Source: Phragmites australis
Taxonomy: Eukaryota > Streptophyta > Magnoliopsida > Poales > Poaceae
NCBI RefSeq assembly: GCF_958298935.1
Contig: NC_084929.1
Coordinates: forward strand, 28,399,501-28,463,500
Length of the DNA: 64,000 nucleotides
Direction of reading: 5' to 3'
The stretch's first letter is position 1, and each line of letters starts with the position of its first letter. The translations under genes were made by a program, and so were the position numbers. Below are positions 12,177 through 26,082 of this stretch, in pieces. The notes beneath the pieces were generated by a model that was given only the letters and a program-made list of their open reading frames with translations, ran no database searches and was not told the DNA's origin.

Positions 12177-15100
12177 TCATGTACCATTGGCAGTGGCCTC
12201 GGAGAGCGCGTGATTGATGTCTTCGTCGTGCCTCCCGTTCATCTGCGCCCTCTGTCGCTGAAAGTCAGAAACAGACATGTCAGCGAGAGCACAAAATAGT
12301 GAGGCGCGACAGGACACGACGCACCGGCAATGCCTAGATGCAAGGGCCACAAACGAGGTTTGGTAGTGATTAAATTAATAGATCCCCCCCCCCCCCCCCC
12401 AACGAAGTTCAACCATCAGCACTGTAATGTAGTTGAGACCGTAATGATTATGCAGTTTCAGAGAGCAAAAAGAGGGTTGGCAAATATTTTGGTAGGTAGC
12501 AAGCACGTCATAAAATTAGTAGAGAGTTTATATATGTTAATAAAAGTTCCAAGTTACCCGATCAGTAGGATCCCCATGGTTCCCGTTCAGCAACTTATGG
12601 AACTCATCCTTCAGTTTACCGTCTCTCTCCTCCTTCAACCTGTCCTTTTCTTTGGTACTCAATGGAAGCAAAGATAGTCCACTCGTCCGATCCTGCATTT
12701 CTGCAGAAATGCCAGCAAGGCCTGTTACGAAGTGCCTACCATGGAACGCCTCATAGGTAAGTAATAATGTGACATAAAAACAGTACCTGGGAGCTTGTTG
12801 TCAACAAAGAATACCACTAAGTTTACGGTATACCTGCGGCGGAAAATAGTGAACAAAAAGGCAGCGGCCAAATAACAGATAAGTCAGACATAAGTTTAAC
12901 ATACCATGCAACAACAACGTCGACAGTGTAGTGCTTGCGAGAAGCAATTATAAGAAGACTCTGAATTATAGCCATGAACCAAGCAAGGAGCTTAATAAAC
13001 CTGAAATACAATGTCCGCCAGTTCAGTTTCAGTTCAGGAATAACCACAGGAAGCCAGTCAGAACTTGATAAGATTCAAACTTCAAACACACGAAAATAAT
13101 GGTAAAGCATCATTACCTTTTCGAGCCATATTTATGGTACGTTCGAACGAAGACGAGTGTGAAAATCATATGAGATGAAAATATCAAATCACCGCAACCA
13201 AAAAGTACTCCACGAGGAACTGCAAGAGCAATTCAAAGTTCTGGATGGTCAGGAAGAATTCCTTACGGAATCTGCCAAATCAACAAAAGATAAAGACTTA
13301 CAGTTAATAAGGAGCACTTCAAGTACGCTATTGGGTGGTGGAAGAGTTGCCAATTTTGAGCCCTACAAAGACAATGCTATATGACTTCATATATGACTGA
13401 ACAACATGCTTTCACCGGCTGTAACACAGAGCACATAAAAAAAAATTTACCTCACGACAGTGATAATTTGGACCCGGGAGCTGCGTTGAATAGAATGTAA
13501 TGATCCTTAAAATCTGTGAAGCCTTGATAAAGAATGTCCAGTTAGTGCTTTCCCAGGGCATATGCATAAAAGACATATAGATGAAACACTGGGAATGCTG
13601 AACTTACAACTAAAAAAGCGAGCACCCTGCGCCAGATTAGCACGGTATAGAAGCGTTTGCTGTTATAAATAAAAGGATGAAAAGTCCACTGCACGAAAAC
13701 ACAATGTCATGTTGGGAGATCAAGCTAGCAGCATGGTATAAAAGGTTCAAGTCATACAGCATGCTTGAAAGAAAGGAAGAATTATAGATTTCATGATAAA
13801 AACATGTTGAACACCTCTTCCTCTTAGACGAATTATAACAAACAGCAGCTAATGTTTGTAAAACACTTTTTATTTTTATGTAAAACGTTTTATGTTTTGT
13901 CAGTCTTATAAGACAAACTCAAGAAATAGCATCTGATAGTAAGAAATTCCAACGTGGTTTACAACAATTTATAGTTAAGATGCCTTAGATCCATTGGAAA
14001 CAACACACAAGTTACCTAATATCACATTAGTGCACCAAATAAATGGAGGAAAGGTTTCATTTAAAGCGAACATGACAATAATTAACTGTGTATTTCTTAT
14101 CCAAAACTAGATCAGTCACAGAGCTAATTTTTAGGCTCATACAGCATGTCCACAGTTTTCGGCTTTTCAGTTCATATTTAGTTATGAACCATTATCTTAC
14201 CCTACAGGGGAGAAAGAACTAATACGAGAATACATGCATATAAGGAGGGTAGACTGACAAGGGTCAAGCAGATAAGTAGAAAATTGAAAGAACTACATAC
14301 CAACACAAAGGAGATGAAGATGGAAGAAAATATGCTCTCACTAAGATAACCTTTGTCTCGCCCAAGCTCCTAAAAAGTTGCAACAGTACCAAATGGCTGT
14401 AGTGAGTTTATATCAACTACACCCTAATCGATAAAAATAAAGGTAAGTAATTCACTCACTGGAAGGGCCATAAATCCCAAGTCCTGGAGCAGTGGTCCAG
14501 GTCGATGCAAATAATGCACTCCTCTAGCAGCCAATCCATGAATGTACTATTTATAGGCAAAATCATTGTATATGAATCTCCAAAGTAATCCATTAATCAA
14601 CTGAGAAACATAGCTGAATAAGTAAACCTACATAACTAAATAGTAAGTACATAAGGGGGAGAATGGGAATTTTTCATCACTTTTAGGAAAAGAAAACCTG
14701 CAGAGTAGAATGGAGTCAATAGCATTGACAACTGAGAATTATTGCTCATGAAAGTCGTAACCCGCTATTAGGATATAATAGCAATTATGCTTTTCTCCCC
14801 ATGTCAGCCATTTTACATTTGAACATGGGCTGTGAAAGAGCAGGCGTCACAAATGACAGTATACGGTGTAAATTGCAAATATTATGTTCAGTAATTCGTG
14901 AGACAGTAATTGCTAAATCCCAGAATCATCAATTAATTAATGTAGAGGAATTTAGGCATGGAATAATGGAGTGGTAGGAGGTATATGGGTGTTTAATCAG
15001 GCTCAAAGAAGATCAATGATAGGCCACGGGTTATGACATATCTATGCAAATTATTAAGGAACTTGATTACGCTAAAGGAGAGCTTGAGGAAAGCATTCAA

Positions 15101-16365
15101 ATAAGAAGTCCATCATACAGAGAAAGAATATTTTTCCATGCGCAACTTAATGGCCAATGAGATTTACTTTTTAAGTGGCAAAAGAAAAACTAAATTCATG
15201 TTGGGAAGTTAAAATAATAAGACAGATATGACATGTTTCGGAAAGGAAGGCAAGCACAATAATGTCAATGTGTGGAAAGTATCAATGCAATCATAAAGTA
15301 ACAATTCGACTCCACAATATGGCATATATCACGCAAATGCCGCTCAAGCCTGACAAAGATTTGAATAAAGTGCTTACCCGCCCTATTTTTTGCCAATGAA
15401 TTATTCAGCCCATGGAACACAAAATATATCACGCAAAGACTGCTCAAGCACGACAACAAATTGAATAAAGTGCTTACCCGCACTATTTTTTCTCATACTA
15501 TTTGCCAATGAATTATTCATCCCATGGAACACGAAATATATCACGCAAACACTGCTCAAGTCCAACAAAAAATTGAATAAAGTGCTTACCCGCACAGATC
15601 TTCTAGTACTATTGACCAATGAATTATTCATGCATGGATCCATATGCTACTATTCCTCAGGAGTGGATCAGACTTTAGCGATCTATTATTAAAACTAAAA
15701 GGCAATATACTTACACGATATCTTTCCTTCAAGGGTAAATGTGCATCACAGAGCAATATTCACATCAAATTTCGTTCTGTTGTTGTGTCCTCATCAACAA
15801 CACAAACCTACCGAATGCAGCTGAATTTACACCAGAAATGATGCGCACATAAACTCAACAATTTAGCACATTGGTTCAATTAGACACCTATGGCTCTAAA
15901 AAATAAAACATTACTGATACAAAATGATCAGAGAACTCTGAAACAAAGGCACTCAAACCCTAAATCACAATCAGAAACAATTACATGATGCAGGAGAAGT
16001 TACTAAAGGGGAGAAAAATTAATAGTATCTTAAACAGCCACATTAACATGACGTAATTCTGCCACGCACACCACTAGCGCTAACAGAGCACGAACGGAAT
16101 TAATAATTCCACGCGAACGACCAGAAACTATGGCAATAAACCAGGAAGCTCACCTGGCAAATCAGTCCGGCGAGGAGCAGCCGCCACTTCTCGCGCAGGA
16201 GCGGCAGCTCCGCCGATATCTCCGTGGTCACCTTCCTCCATACCTACACACCCAAAAAAACCACATAAATCCCCACAGCTCGATCAGCGAAAGAAAAAAC
16301 CAGCAAGTCGCCGAATCGAATCGAAGCGAGACCTTGGAAGCCTCCCGCGCTATGTACATCGTCAT
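12177..16365 (-). CDS. IPCS: Inositolphosphorylceramide synthase (phosphatidylinositol:ceramide inositolphosphotransferase)
   Basis: There are twelve coding exons, all GT-AG: 16365-16333, 16243-16154, 14546-14460, 14369-14301, 13688-13608, 13522-13451, 13362-13302, 13219-13117, 13000-12905, 12833-12787, 12700-12558, 12257-12177. They give 320 residues, near the usual plant length. The enzyme moves phosphoinositol from phosphatidylinositol to ceramide, making inositolphosphorylceramide and diacylglycerol, the entry to plant complex sphingolipids; in plants it acts in the Golgi. It belongs to the sphingomyelin-synthase/PAP2-like superfamily. Several hydrophobic helices are visible. The likely catalytic triad is H181 (in CGDLIFSSH), H222 and D226 (in RKHYTVD). 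The C-terminus is charged and cytosolic-looking. Arabidopsis ERH1 is a homologue and restrains defence-related cell death. The start was chosen because [11 protein letters not shown] matches the family N-terminus. No break is seen. Intron 2 (1.6 kb) has a tandem repeat and intron 11 has a C tract. Confidence 0.95.
12384..12400. repeat. 17-base C homopolymer in IPC synthase intron 11
   Basis: An uninterrupted C run on the plus strand, read as poly-G in the pre-mRNA, lies between coding exons 11 and 12. The splice sites are not touched. Confidence 0.8.
15316..15640. repeat. Three-copy tandem repeat, about 110 bp unit, in IPC synthase intron 2
   Basis: Each unit contains ATATATCACGCAAA, GCTCAAG, TTGAATAAAGTGCTTACCCG and CCAATGAATTATTCA in the same order. 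The copies begin near 15324, 15426 and 15537. Units 2 and 3 carry a short insertion (about 10-16 bases) relative to unit 1. The three diverge by substitutions, so the array is not recent. Confidence 0.85.
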
Positions 16366-16770
16366 GGCCGTGGCCCGCGCAACAATCCCTGCTCCCACGC
16401 CGACTCACGCAGCAGCTCCTGCTAGGCGGGGACGCGATCACGTCCATTCTCCGATCCGCACATCACGCCTCGTGTCACCGCATCCCCCGCGCGGGATCGG
16501 CGGTTGCGCGGAGCGGAGAGCGGCGCAAAGCAGAGAGACACGGGACGCAGGCCCCCCACCAATTTGGCCCCCGCTCCTCGAGTGGCGGGGCGGGGAGCTG
16601 GCAACTAGAGGCAGCTCGCGGGGGGCGCCTCAACTCTATCGCGTGGCGGAACGGCGGCGGCGTGGGGCTTCGGAGTTGGGAGTCGAATTGAGAGAGAGGA
16701 GGAGGGAGCTGGAGAGATCGAGAGAAACGAGGGTGGGGTGGTTAGGGAAGAGACGTGCGACTTGAGGGGG

Positions 16771-16777
16771 TTTATAG
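16771..16777 (-). promoter_or_regulatory. TATA box of the IPC synthase gene
   Basis: CTATAAA is read on the minus strand about 405 bp upstream of the start codon. The sequence from about 16680 to 16740 is CT-rich on the minus strand, as in many grass 5' leaders. That would give a leader of roughly 370 bases. The open frame at 16130-16765 on the plus strand is an antisense shadow of this leader. Confidence 0.6.
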
Positions 16778-16799
16778 AAAAATGCGAGGGGTGATGAAG

Positions 16800-19700
16800 A
16801 TCGTGGGGCTTCTTCCTAACTAGCCCCTACTACCACGGAGTTAGTTCCTCCGACGTAATTATTATATGAAAATTATAATTATATAAGCGATATCGTCGTT
16901 GATATACAGAGTTTATTGAGATTTAGCGTACGTGTTAATAGCCATGTTATGGTGTAGTTATGTCAGAAAATCTCTTTACTATGAGCAGTTATAAATTACC
17001 AGGGCATGAGACGCTATCCATGTGTGTATGTTTTTTTTTCTAAGCAAGCAGCCATGCGCTCAAGCTCCCCTCCCAGAACTCAGAATCAAGTCTGGTGTGA
17101 AGAATAAATTTGCGCCGTAAATTCTAAGATTGCTGCTTGAGCCTCATGTTTATGTAACCAAAGTTTGCAATCCATCAACTCCGATTGGTGCGCAAGGAGG
17201 TTAGCATGAAGTATGGAGTAACTTTGCTAGTACAGTCAGTGTAGCGGCATTTGATGTGTGTCAAGTTCGATTCCGTGTAGTTGCACAATGAGATAAGAGT
17301 GTTGGTAAAAGCAAGCGAAAGCAACATCCAAAGTTTCAGATCAACGAAATATTATTAAACTTTATATAAGAACACTGATACTCACTTATATAATCAGATC
17401 ATGCCATACAAAGGTATTTCGTCACATCTTTTTCAAACCCGGAGATCATCCGACTAGATTAAAACCCCAAATAAGAATTAAACAGACCACGCACGCACTC
17501 GAGAGGATTCAGACGCAAACTTCCCTACTGGAGTAGGCGGTTGGTTGGGCCCCGCCGCGTACCTGTCCCTGCCACGGACGCCGACCCGAGTGCCAAGTGA
17601 CGGGATCACGCTACGCGACGAGCCAGCGCCACCAGCTCCATGAAACAGATGCGTGCTCCAGTACTGCTGCGCCCCCATGCGATCGCAAATTTATTTTTGG
17701 CAAAGTTACATTAACACTGATGCGCCCCATGTCATGCCGTGTGTGCTGCACTGTACAGTACTGTTATGTTTGGGTGTTTGCCATTACTCTGACATAATTG
17801 GACAGAATAACGTCGTCGCTGACACGAGCATCTTCTTCCCATAGAACATTGGACGTTGGAATAGCAGCACAGATGGGGCAGGTCTGCCGAGTGGTCCATG
17901 TGTTTTAGCCTGATGCTGTGTGCTTGATGTGCACTTCACGCTTCAGGACGCTTACGATCGAGAAAATTTCAAGCTGCTATTTGCATCGTGGTTGGAATAT
18001 AAAATTCTATTTTTTAGAATTGAATATTAAAAAAAATGTGATCTCCCACAATAACCAATGAGATGCCATGGTTTACAGCTATGTTGTCCTTCGATCTCTC
18101 AGCCTCTTGACTTGTTTGCCTTCAGAAGTTCAGATCACTCGTGACAGTCAGGAAGCGGGAGGTATGGTCAACTAGAAATGCCAAAGGTAGCCACGTGATA
18201 TGGAATTATTAACACTGTTGTGAAGGGGAGGTCCAAAGTCAACTTTGATTCAAGCCCCCAAGCTCTCTCGTAAAAATGGTCATCTCAAGCAAGGACCATG
18301 CTGAAATAATCTATTTTTTGCAGCGTGTAAACGTAAGAATCCAAGGAAAAGAAATTTGTTTCACGTCGACAAATCTTAGGCTTTGACTTGTTTTTAGGAA
18401 ATTTCATATACTTCTTTGGCTAGAAGAGCACAGTACGGTGTCCATTGTCAAAGTACGGAGCCGCAGTAGCTTAGCACAAAGAACATAACGGATCCACTAT
18501 TTTTTTAAAAATAAAAAAATCTCAGTAGCTCAGAACAATACATGCCTCTCATCAGAAAAGATAATGTATCCTCTATTTTCATTTATTTTTTTGTAATTTC
18601 CTCTAGTTTAATGTTGGACAGCATATACAACGAAATCAATATTAACATTGCCATCTCCAAGAGGGCGTATAGAAGAAGGGCAAAACATAACGAAGGAAAA
18701 ATGAGGTCAACCAACGAGGCCAATATGCCTTCGTCAACAGTCCTTATCCAACATTCGGCATCAAAGAGAGATGATGGCTTCATCGAAGTGATCGGCAACA
18801 CGGAGTCTACTAACTACACCTTGTTCCATCAAATGACCTGCTCTCCTCACCTGAACAATTTGCTAATGCCCAGACCTATTACTCCTGCACTGCACGCTCC
18901 TGTACTGCCATGTAAGCGGAGCAGGTGGCCGTTGATGTGATGATTTCACCAAATCAAGGTATTGTTGTGGTTATTTTACGCGGCTACGAGCCTATGAACA
19001 TTCACATTTGACGTGCATGGTTCATCTTCTACCTGGGAAATTATAGGTTGCAGTTCATTTAAACTTCCTAGTCAAGCTCTTCCCATGCTGCTGTATATGT
19101 ACCATAACTTGATAAACAGTTATCCAATTCCAGTCAGTTGCAGCATTGCTTTTGCGGTGTTAATGGACTGTAGTTCATCTATCTCAGACATTGATATCTG
19201 ATTAGAACTTGATAATTAATAATTAAATATTTACTATAGATATAATAATATATCCCAAAGATAGATGATCATAGGACATGTGTATTTTATCCGATTCGAT
19301 AGGTTTTATAACCGCTATAAGGTAAATAAAGTATATGCCAATATTCAACACAGTTTATCATGTTTTATATGGAAACCATCGTCGGATTATAGAAGAGTTT
19401 TTTAGATATTCAAAAGTGATATAATCCGAGAAGGTTATACTCTGAGACTCCAAGTACGTTACGTCTTTTCGACCCAACTATTTAACGAGAGGAGGGGTAC
19501 ATCTAATAAGAAAGGAAAAGAGAAGGATCGATTGAGCAAAAAGAGGACCACGACAAGTTAGAAGTCGGATAAGCAATATGAAACAATCTTAGTTGGATAG
19601 AAACAAAAATAACTTATTAGGATCCATAGCAGATTCGAGTCATGATTAGATTCATCCGATAATAACTTCAGAATTTAGAACGTGAGAAAACTTGTCGAGA

Positions 19701-22700
19701 TCCTTAGGTATAGTTCTAGACACATATCCATTGTAATTGTTTTTTCCTGAGACTAATCAAGATAAAACACGATGTATGGCTATTATCTAAAAAAGATTTG
19801 AACCTATATAAAATCTTGTATTCTCTTCTTCAACACGCACAATTAATGAACATATATCTTATTTTAAATAATTTTTTATATAATCGACTTTACCTCGTCT
19901 GCATTTTATTTATAATTGTGGCAGACGCCTCCTCATGCTGTAGCGCTGTTTCAAACAGAGTAGTCGTAATTTCTTGGGCCAGATGGGCCGTGGAAGTATA
20001 ACAGGTGAGCCTCGCTTGGCCCAACTCTAATGGGCCTTCCCTTCTAATAGGCCCTGTAAGGCTCCAAACTCCTAAGGTGGGCTCTGCTCGGGTTGGTTAC
20101 ACCGATTAAGAGACTACGCACCACAACCACGGAAGCAGGTCTGCCAGTGCCGAGCGCGGAGTGCGGAGTGAACCAATTGATTATCTTGCCCTATTTTTGC
20201 TGTGGATCATCAAAATCTAGATTTTGTAGAGAATCTTCTTCTCATCGGATTATAAATTATAGGATTTTATAGTATAACTTGGTTTATGAATTATAAAAAT
20301 TAGTTTTTAATTATAACCATTTATTTTTATTTTTATTTTTAAAACTAGAATTTATAATCAGAATAAAAAACAAACAAGACTGCTGTAGTAACTAAATGGG
20401 TTTTACTTTCAGTCCCGACTTCCTGAGCGGGATGTTAGCTTGGGCTAGGAGAAAGCGGCCCTGTGCTTTATCAGAGCACAAGTGAGTCCACACGGCTCTT
20501 CGCTGCCGGAAGAGCTTACTATATGGCATGCCCCCCTGCAATTGTAAACATAGACGTAGCACTCCGAAAGCGCGCACAGCGACGTCGCTTTCCGGCGATC
20601 GCTTCGCGCAGGCACGCGTACAGCAATCGGCAACAGGGCAACGAGCGACGCATGCCATGCGCTCCGGGCCGAGGGACCTGAGGACTGGAGATTGCCGAGG
20701 CATGAAGCAGACGCATTCACGCGGAATGATCGCGTACGTGCGCCAGAAGCAAAACCGGCCGCGTTTCCTCCCGTGCGCGCGCACGGCGCGATCTCGTAAG
20801 GCCGGTCGGGCACGCCGTCGGCTCGAGAACCGCCATCGAATGTTCGTGGTCTGTACTCGAGCTGCCTGCCTTAATCGAGCAGGTTTGGGCCCCGGCGTGC
20901 ATGGGACTGAAAATTCAGTGGAGTGCCGCAATAGAGATCAGTAGAGTGTTAGCTGGTCAGTTTAAGTAATGGTGACAGGTGTGTTCCATTGGCACGTCAG
21001 GCTGCATGGTAGATTGCTTGAGCCCATGAGCCCACCCATCCATACTGGCGCGGTTACTAATGTCGGTGTGGTAATTAGCGCTAAGAGCCAGCTAGCAGAG
21101 CCGACAGCAGCCATTGCTGACATGTAGGTTTAACAGGGATTGCTAAACAGCGCCGCCTCCACTATCAGCAGCAGGTCGTTAGTGTCGGCGTGGCTTGCCA
21201 TGTTCCGCAACAGCAATCCAATTATCCAACTAAGAAAGAGAAACCTCTTTTAGTGCGTACTAAATTTTCCTAGCAATTTGTCATTTCACGCTCACGGCTC
21301 ACTGTCAGGTGGGCCACCGAGAATTACATCAACAGGGCCAGGCTGTTCTACTCCTATTTGTTTTACACCAATCACAATCCATCAGTAGTACAATTAGCTG
21401 TCCTCTTAAGAACATGCATGTGCTGATCAAGTGGGGTAAAAAAGAATTGCACTCCTATCGTAGGATTTTGCGGTTACCAAACGGAGCATGGTGGCCCTGC
21501 AGTGCAGGGCAGGGTCCTCAAAGTGTGAAAGCAGCACTGCCACAGAGTTAATTAACTGGTTGTCTTGTTAGACTCTAGCTGTTCTTTGTTGCTGTCCCGG
21601 CGGCCGGCGCTGCCATATAGGTCCCCTCGGCGCGGCGGCCAGGTGGGCTGTGGAAAAAAACGGCCACTCTCCCGCGGGAAACTTTTTTGTCACTCTATGG
21701 AAGTGTTGATTTTTTGCTGTGGCTGATAAATAAGATCATCTAAATCTATAAAATATGAATTGGTGGTTAATTTATCACTCTATTAAATAGGCAAAAAATT
21801 AAATGCCCCGCGCTGGTGTCTGGTCCAACAGCTCGGCAAACCGCTGGCGGTGTCATGCCGAGATCGGAGATCCAGGGACAGATACCTAGGAACCACCGTC
21901 CCCTACACTTTTGTCGGCGTGGCGACTCGTGCTCTATTCATGCTGCCACTATCGGTAGGCAAATTGCAGCGAAAAACGTCGGCCGGTCACAAGTGCGTGC
22001 TGAGGCAAGCAGTCCCTTCAACTTGACGCCATTGGTGGCAAAGGATGCTGCAGTAAGGGGTCCTGGCCTCCTAGGCCACACCGTCCTGGGATTTATTAAG
22101 GAGCTACCGAATCCTGAGATAATGGGACCAAGAAAAGCTAAGCTAAATACTCGAACCTGCACTTGCCATGTCGCCCCTGATGGTAATTGAGGCAGGGTAT
22201 GCAAGATGACACAAGCGTCAGCATGGTTTATGAAACGGATGGATGTCCCGGCCACGTGACGTTAGCGGAGAGCAAATAATGAGCATCAGTTAGCTTTTCA
22301 AATTACACTATCATGACGAAAGGTTTAGACATCATAATCCGCACATAAATTCTTCTGTGTATACACATGGACCGTGTAATTAGGTTTTTTTAGAAAAAGA
22401 AAGGAAAACAAAATAAAAAGGGGGCGGATACATTGGACCGGACCGGATGCATCAATTCCACTGGCAAGCTCCTATTGAGCAATACGTGACTCACCAACAG
22501 TTTACGTACAGTAGACAGGTAATCTTGATAACTCCCTTGCTGTACGGCGCTACGGCGGAGTTGCAAGGGGGAAGGCGTGAAGATGACACAAAATATATAG
22601 TGCTCACAACTCCGATGGCGGGAAGGCGTTAAAGGGGGACCACGGGATGAAGGAAATATTTAAATGGCGGGAGTTGTGGGGGGTTGCGTCGCAGCCAACC

Positions 22701-25632
22701 CACCGCACTGCATCTCGCCATGCACCGAGCATGACAACGAGCTGAGACGGGACGGCGGTGGCCCTCTCAACCCAACACAACACCACCTCATCCCTCCCTT
22801 GGCACGACCCAACGTGAGGGCCACGTGGGCGCGCGCGGGTTGCTCTCCTCCCCCGCAACCAGCCAGCTCGATCAGGTTTGCAACCAGGCCACCTTTCCAG
22901 CGACCACGACGCCCCGACTCCACCGCACCGCCGCTGTCTCGTCCGCTCGGCATCTCGTTCGGCACCACCACCGCACCGCCCCCTGCAGTACCTGTAAGTT
23001 CGGCGCTCCTCTCCTTGCTGTCGTGCTCGTGCGTACCACCCAAACGCGTACCCCTCGCGAACGAGCCGATGCCGCGAACCACAAAGTTGCATGTGCGATC
23101 CAGATTAGAAGTTCCAGTGGCCGCAGTACCCTCTTGGTCGAAAGTGAAGGCAATTTATCCGTAGTACTACGACCAGTATAAAACTGGAAGTGGGATACCG
23201 GAAAATTATCCTCCTACCATTATAAAAATTTACATTTTATTAAAATATTATTACTGTGTCTATAATACGTAGGATCAGATCAAATATATTATTAAGACAT
23301 TTCAATAGTATTTTGATAAAATAAAAAAAGTAGTATAGTGACAATTTTCCCATCGAAAAAGGGTCAGATCATCGTAACAAGGCGCAAGGAGAGAGTGGGG
23401 AGGCCACTGTTGAGCACGCTGGTCGGGGCCACTTTCTCTTGGAAACACGCCTTTCCAGGAGACCGATGGTTGTGCGATATTACAAGGTAAAAAAATCCAA
23501 ACAAAAGGCAGTGCACTGAGCGAGGGAAAAAAAGGAAACGAAGCGACCACTTTGATGGTTTGATCGGTCACAGGGGCGGGGCCAAGGACGCATGCAAATG
23601 CAACTGAAGCAAGAACAAAACAAGAGATCAATTGCGTGCAGAACAGAACAAGAGGTAGCATCACGCACAGAGCTTTTAACCTCAGGACTAGAGCTGGGAC
23701 TAGCCATATTTTTTTCCAGCCCACGCGGCACAGCACTAGCATAGACGGACGGGGCTGACCCGGCATGATCTATAGCCCGTCTCGGGTCTTGATACGAGGC
23801 ATGATGAGCGACCCGGTCTGTATAAAAAATAAGTTGTGTCTGGACTGACCTGACATAAAAATAGCCCGAGGCACGGTAGCCTAGTGAGGCCTATTATTCG
23901 TCAGCCACAAATCCTCTGTCGTGACTAACCTAGGTCAAAATCCACTTGAGCCTCGGCTCTTGTCAGTGCCCACGTGGAGGCACCGACACAATGCCACCGT
24001 GAGGGATTCACCATCAGAACAATACTTGAGCCCTTCTATTGTGAATCCCTCATATAAGACCCACACCTTTCGATGGCGAGACGGCGAGCCGACAGTGGGG
24101 GTCTCACCTAGGGGATTCACGATAGAAAGGCTCGGCTAAGAGCCTAAGACCTTGCCGACAGCAAGCAACCGAGGACGACGGCGCTCGAGTCACGCAGAAC
24201 GACACACCAGCATCGAGCTATGAGCAAACTGACGTGTACAAAGACAAGGGAGTAACCTCGTGATGCTCACCATGGACTCGCTTAGGGCAGAGGAGTTGCA
24301 AAGGGGTGGCACCACAATGTGATGATGAGAAAGACATGTCAAAGCCAAAGAGATGTCATCATGCGGTTCAATCCCGTGAGGAATCGATGAAGGTTAGTCA
24401 TAGATAGTGCGCCCAACGTTCCTCCCTGCTTGACTATGAGGAGCTCAGGGTACATCTGTGAGAAGAAACCAAAGTGAGGGGAACAGAGGAGCCCGTGTCG
24501 CTATCCCCGTGCACACACTCCTCTTCCGCATTGTTGTCGCCCTCCAAGTCGCGGTGGGACCAGCAGTGCCAGACTCGTGCCAATTCGGCACAATGTAGCC
24601 CCCGAATGGGAGGGGGGAAGAAGCGGAGATCGAGACTGAGTCTGAGTTGGTACAGAGGAGCGCTCGAACTCTCTGGCGCTTGCTCAGAGATCAAAGAACA
24701 CCTTCGTACAGGCATAGAAGCTGTGACCACCGAAGAGCAAGGAGCTCGAGGCTCTAGGATAGACAAATATTCTTGTAACCAGTATATTCCTGAGAGACAT
24801 TCTCAGGGCATTTATAGCATCCACACAGAAGTATGATGTTACGCGCAGTGCGACCCGAAACTGTCTAAAAATCCTTCCAGCGCATTTACTTTTTTCTGCA
24901 TCAGATCATTCCATCCCACCTGCCATCGCATTTACACCCATTTATTTCTCCAGCAAACATATTCAGAATCATCCTCCGATCGAATATCTAAAAAAGAGTC
25001 TCTCAGAATCCCTGCGACAGAAACTAACCCTCCACCTACCTGGCGTCGTGCTGTGCCTAGGCCTCGTTAGAGGCTCCTAGTGCTAGCCTAGCACGGCCGA
25101 ACATCTTCTCATACTGTCTGGTTAAGCCCAAAGCCCGAAAGAGCCTGGCATGGCTTAAGTTCTAGCTCTAGTCAGGACAGCCAGACCCCAAAACCCAGAG
25201 GCAGGAGTCCAAATACGTCCGCAGAGGCTCTACCATCGGATGGGCCAAAGGCCGGGGAGTCACCCGTACTCTCCAGCTAGAGTCACGCTGGATCGTGCAT
25301 AAGCCAGCCAGAGGCGTCGTTCTCAGGGATCCAGCGAGAGAAATGCTGAGATGCAGATCCCGTGACCCACACAAGCCAGATTCTGAGGCGGTTAGGCACC
25401 GGACAAAACTGTTGTTGCCTCACACCCACATGCATAAGCATGGAGCACCGAGGAATAGAAGGGGGAGAACAGAGTTGATTAAGACATGATGCACCGAATT
25501 AACAATCGAAATTCCATATATTAAGGTCCCATCATGCCATGGGACAAGTAGAGTAGTAAACAAGATATATATGATGTAATGATCAGCCCACCTTTGCTGC
25601 TGCAACTAGTTAGTGCAGTCCTAATGACCCTT
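16800..25632. other. Gene-poor intergenic region
   Basis: I find no gene with splice-consistent exons in 8.8 kb. About 19200-19860 looks like decayed LTR-type sequence, AT-rich and with CTATATAAAATC near 19803. 20400-20940 and 22620-23160 are GC-rich islands whose open frames overlap on both strands without recognisable motifs. About 23740-25480 is GC-rich and repetitive in style and is probably retrotransposon-derived, with a perfect 11 bp inverted repeat at 24001-24051. Family assignment is not possible by eye. Confidence 0.35.
24001..24051. repeat. Short perfect inverted repeat
   Basis: GAGGGATTCAC (24001-24011) and GTGAATCCCTC (24041-24051) are exact reverse complements around a 29 bp loop. 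A third related GGGGATTCAC lies near 24111. The function is unknown. Confidence 0.7.
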
Positions 25633-25640
25633 GTAACAAA

Positions 25641-26082
25641 TAGGGGTAGAAAATAGATAGCTAGTATTCAAATTATTCGATATTTATATTAATCAAATAT
25701 TCATATTCATTAATATTTTAGAAATTTCAGAGCTGAACAAAATTATATATTCCAGTCCAATCAAATTGAAACAAATTTGATCAAATTTCAGTCAAATTTG
25801 ACAAAAAAATAAAATTTCCGACGTGAATTTCAAACAAAATTTCTAAAATTTTGTTAATTCCAGTAAATTCCAAACGTGAACAAATTTTTTAAAATAAAAA
25901 TTCTTATCATTAAAGATGTAATATATTTGCATATAACCGATCAAGTAGATATTCAAATACAAATTCAGATTCAAACTATCTAATTCGTAATCACATTTGA
26001 GAATATTCAAATTTATATTCATATTCATATTAAAATATAAATAACAAAAATAGACTATTCGATCTATATCGTTTCCATCTTA
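25641..26082. mobile_element. Non-autonomous hAT-type element with 8 bp target duplication
   Basis: The left end is TAGGGGTAGAAAATAGATAG. The right end, read on the minus strand, is TAAGATGGAAACGATATAGA. They resemble the TAGGGGTGGAAAC termini of grass hAT relatives. The flanks are GTAACAAA (25633-25640) and GGAACAAA (26083-26090), matching at seven of eight bases. The 442 bp interior is AT-rich with many AATATTCAAAT-like words and no transposase. Confidence 0.7.

Noticed and set aside
15316..15640. CRISPR-like spaced repeats
   Set aside because: Only three diverged units of about 110 bp in a plant intron; no short identical repeats or unique spacers.
16130..16765. 211-codon plus-strand open frame
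   Set aside because: It is antisense to IPC synthase exons 1-2 and its leader; the minus-strand exons match a known family exactly.
17230..17290. B-box-like AAGTTCGATTCC
   Set aside because: No matching A box or cloverleaf could be drawn around it.
20392..20944. 179- and 138-codon open frames on opposite strands
   Set aside because: GC-rich mirrored frames with Arg/Ala/Cys-rich products, no motif and no splice partners.
22604..23181. 162-, 166-, 140- and 118-codon overlapping frames
   Set aside because: Several frames on both strands are open at once, which is composition and not selection; no recognised motif.
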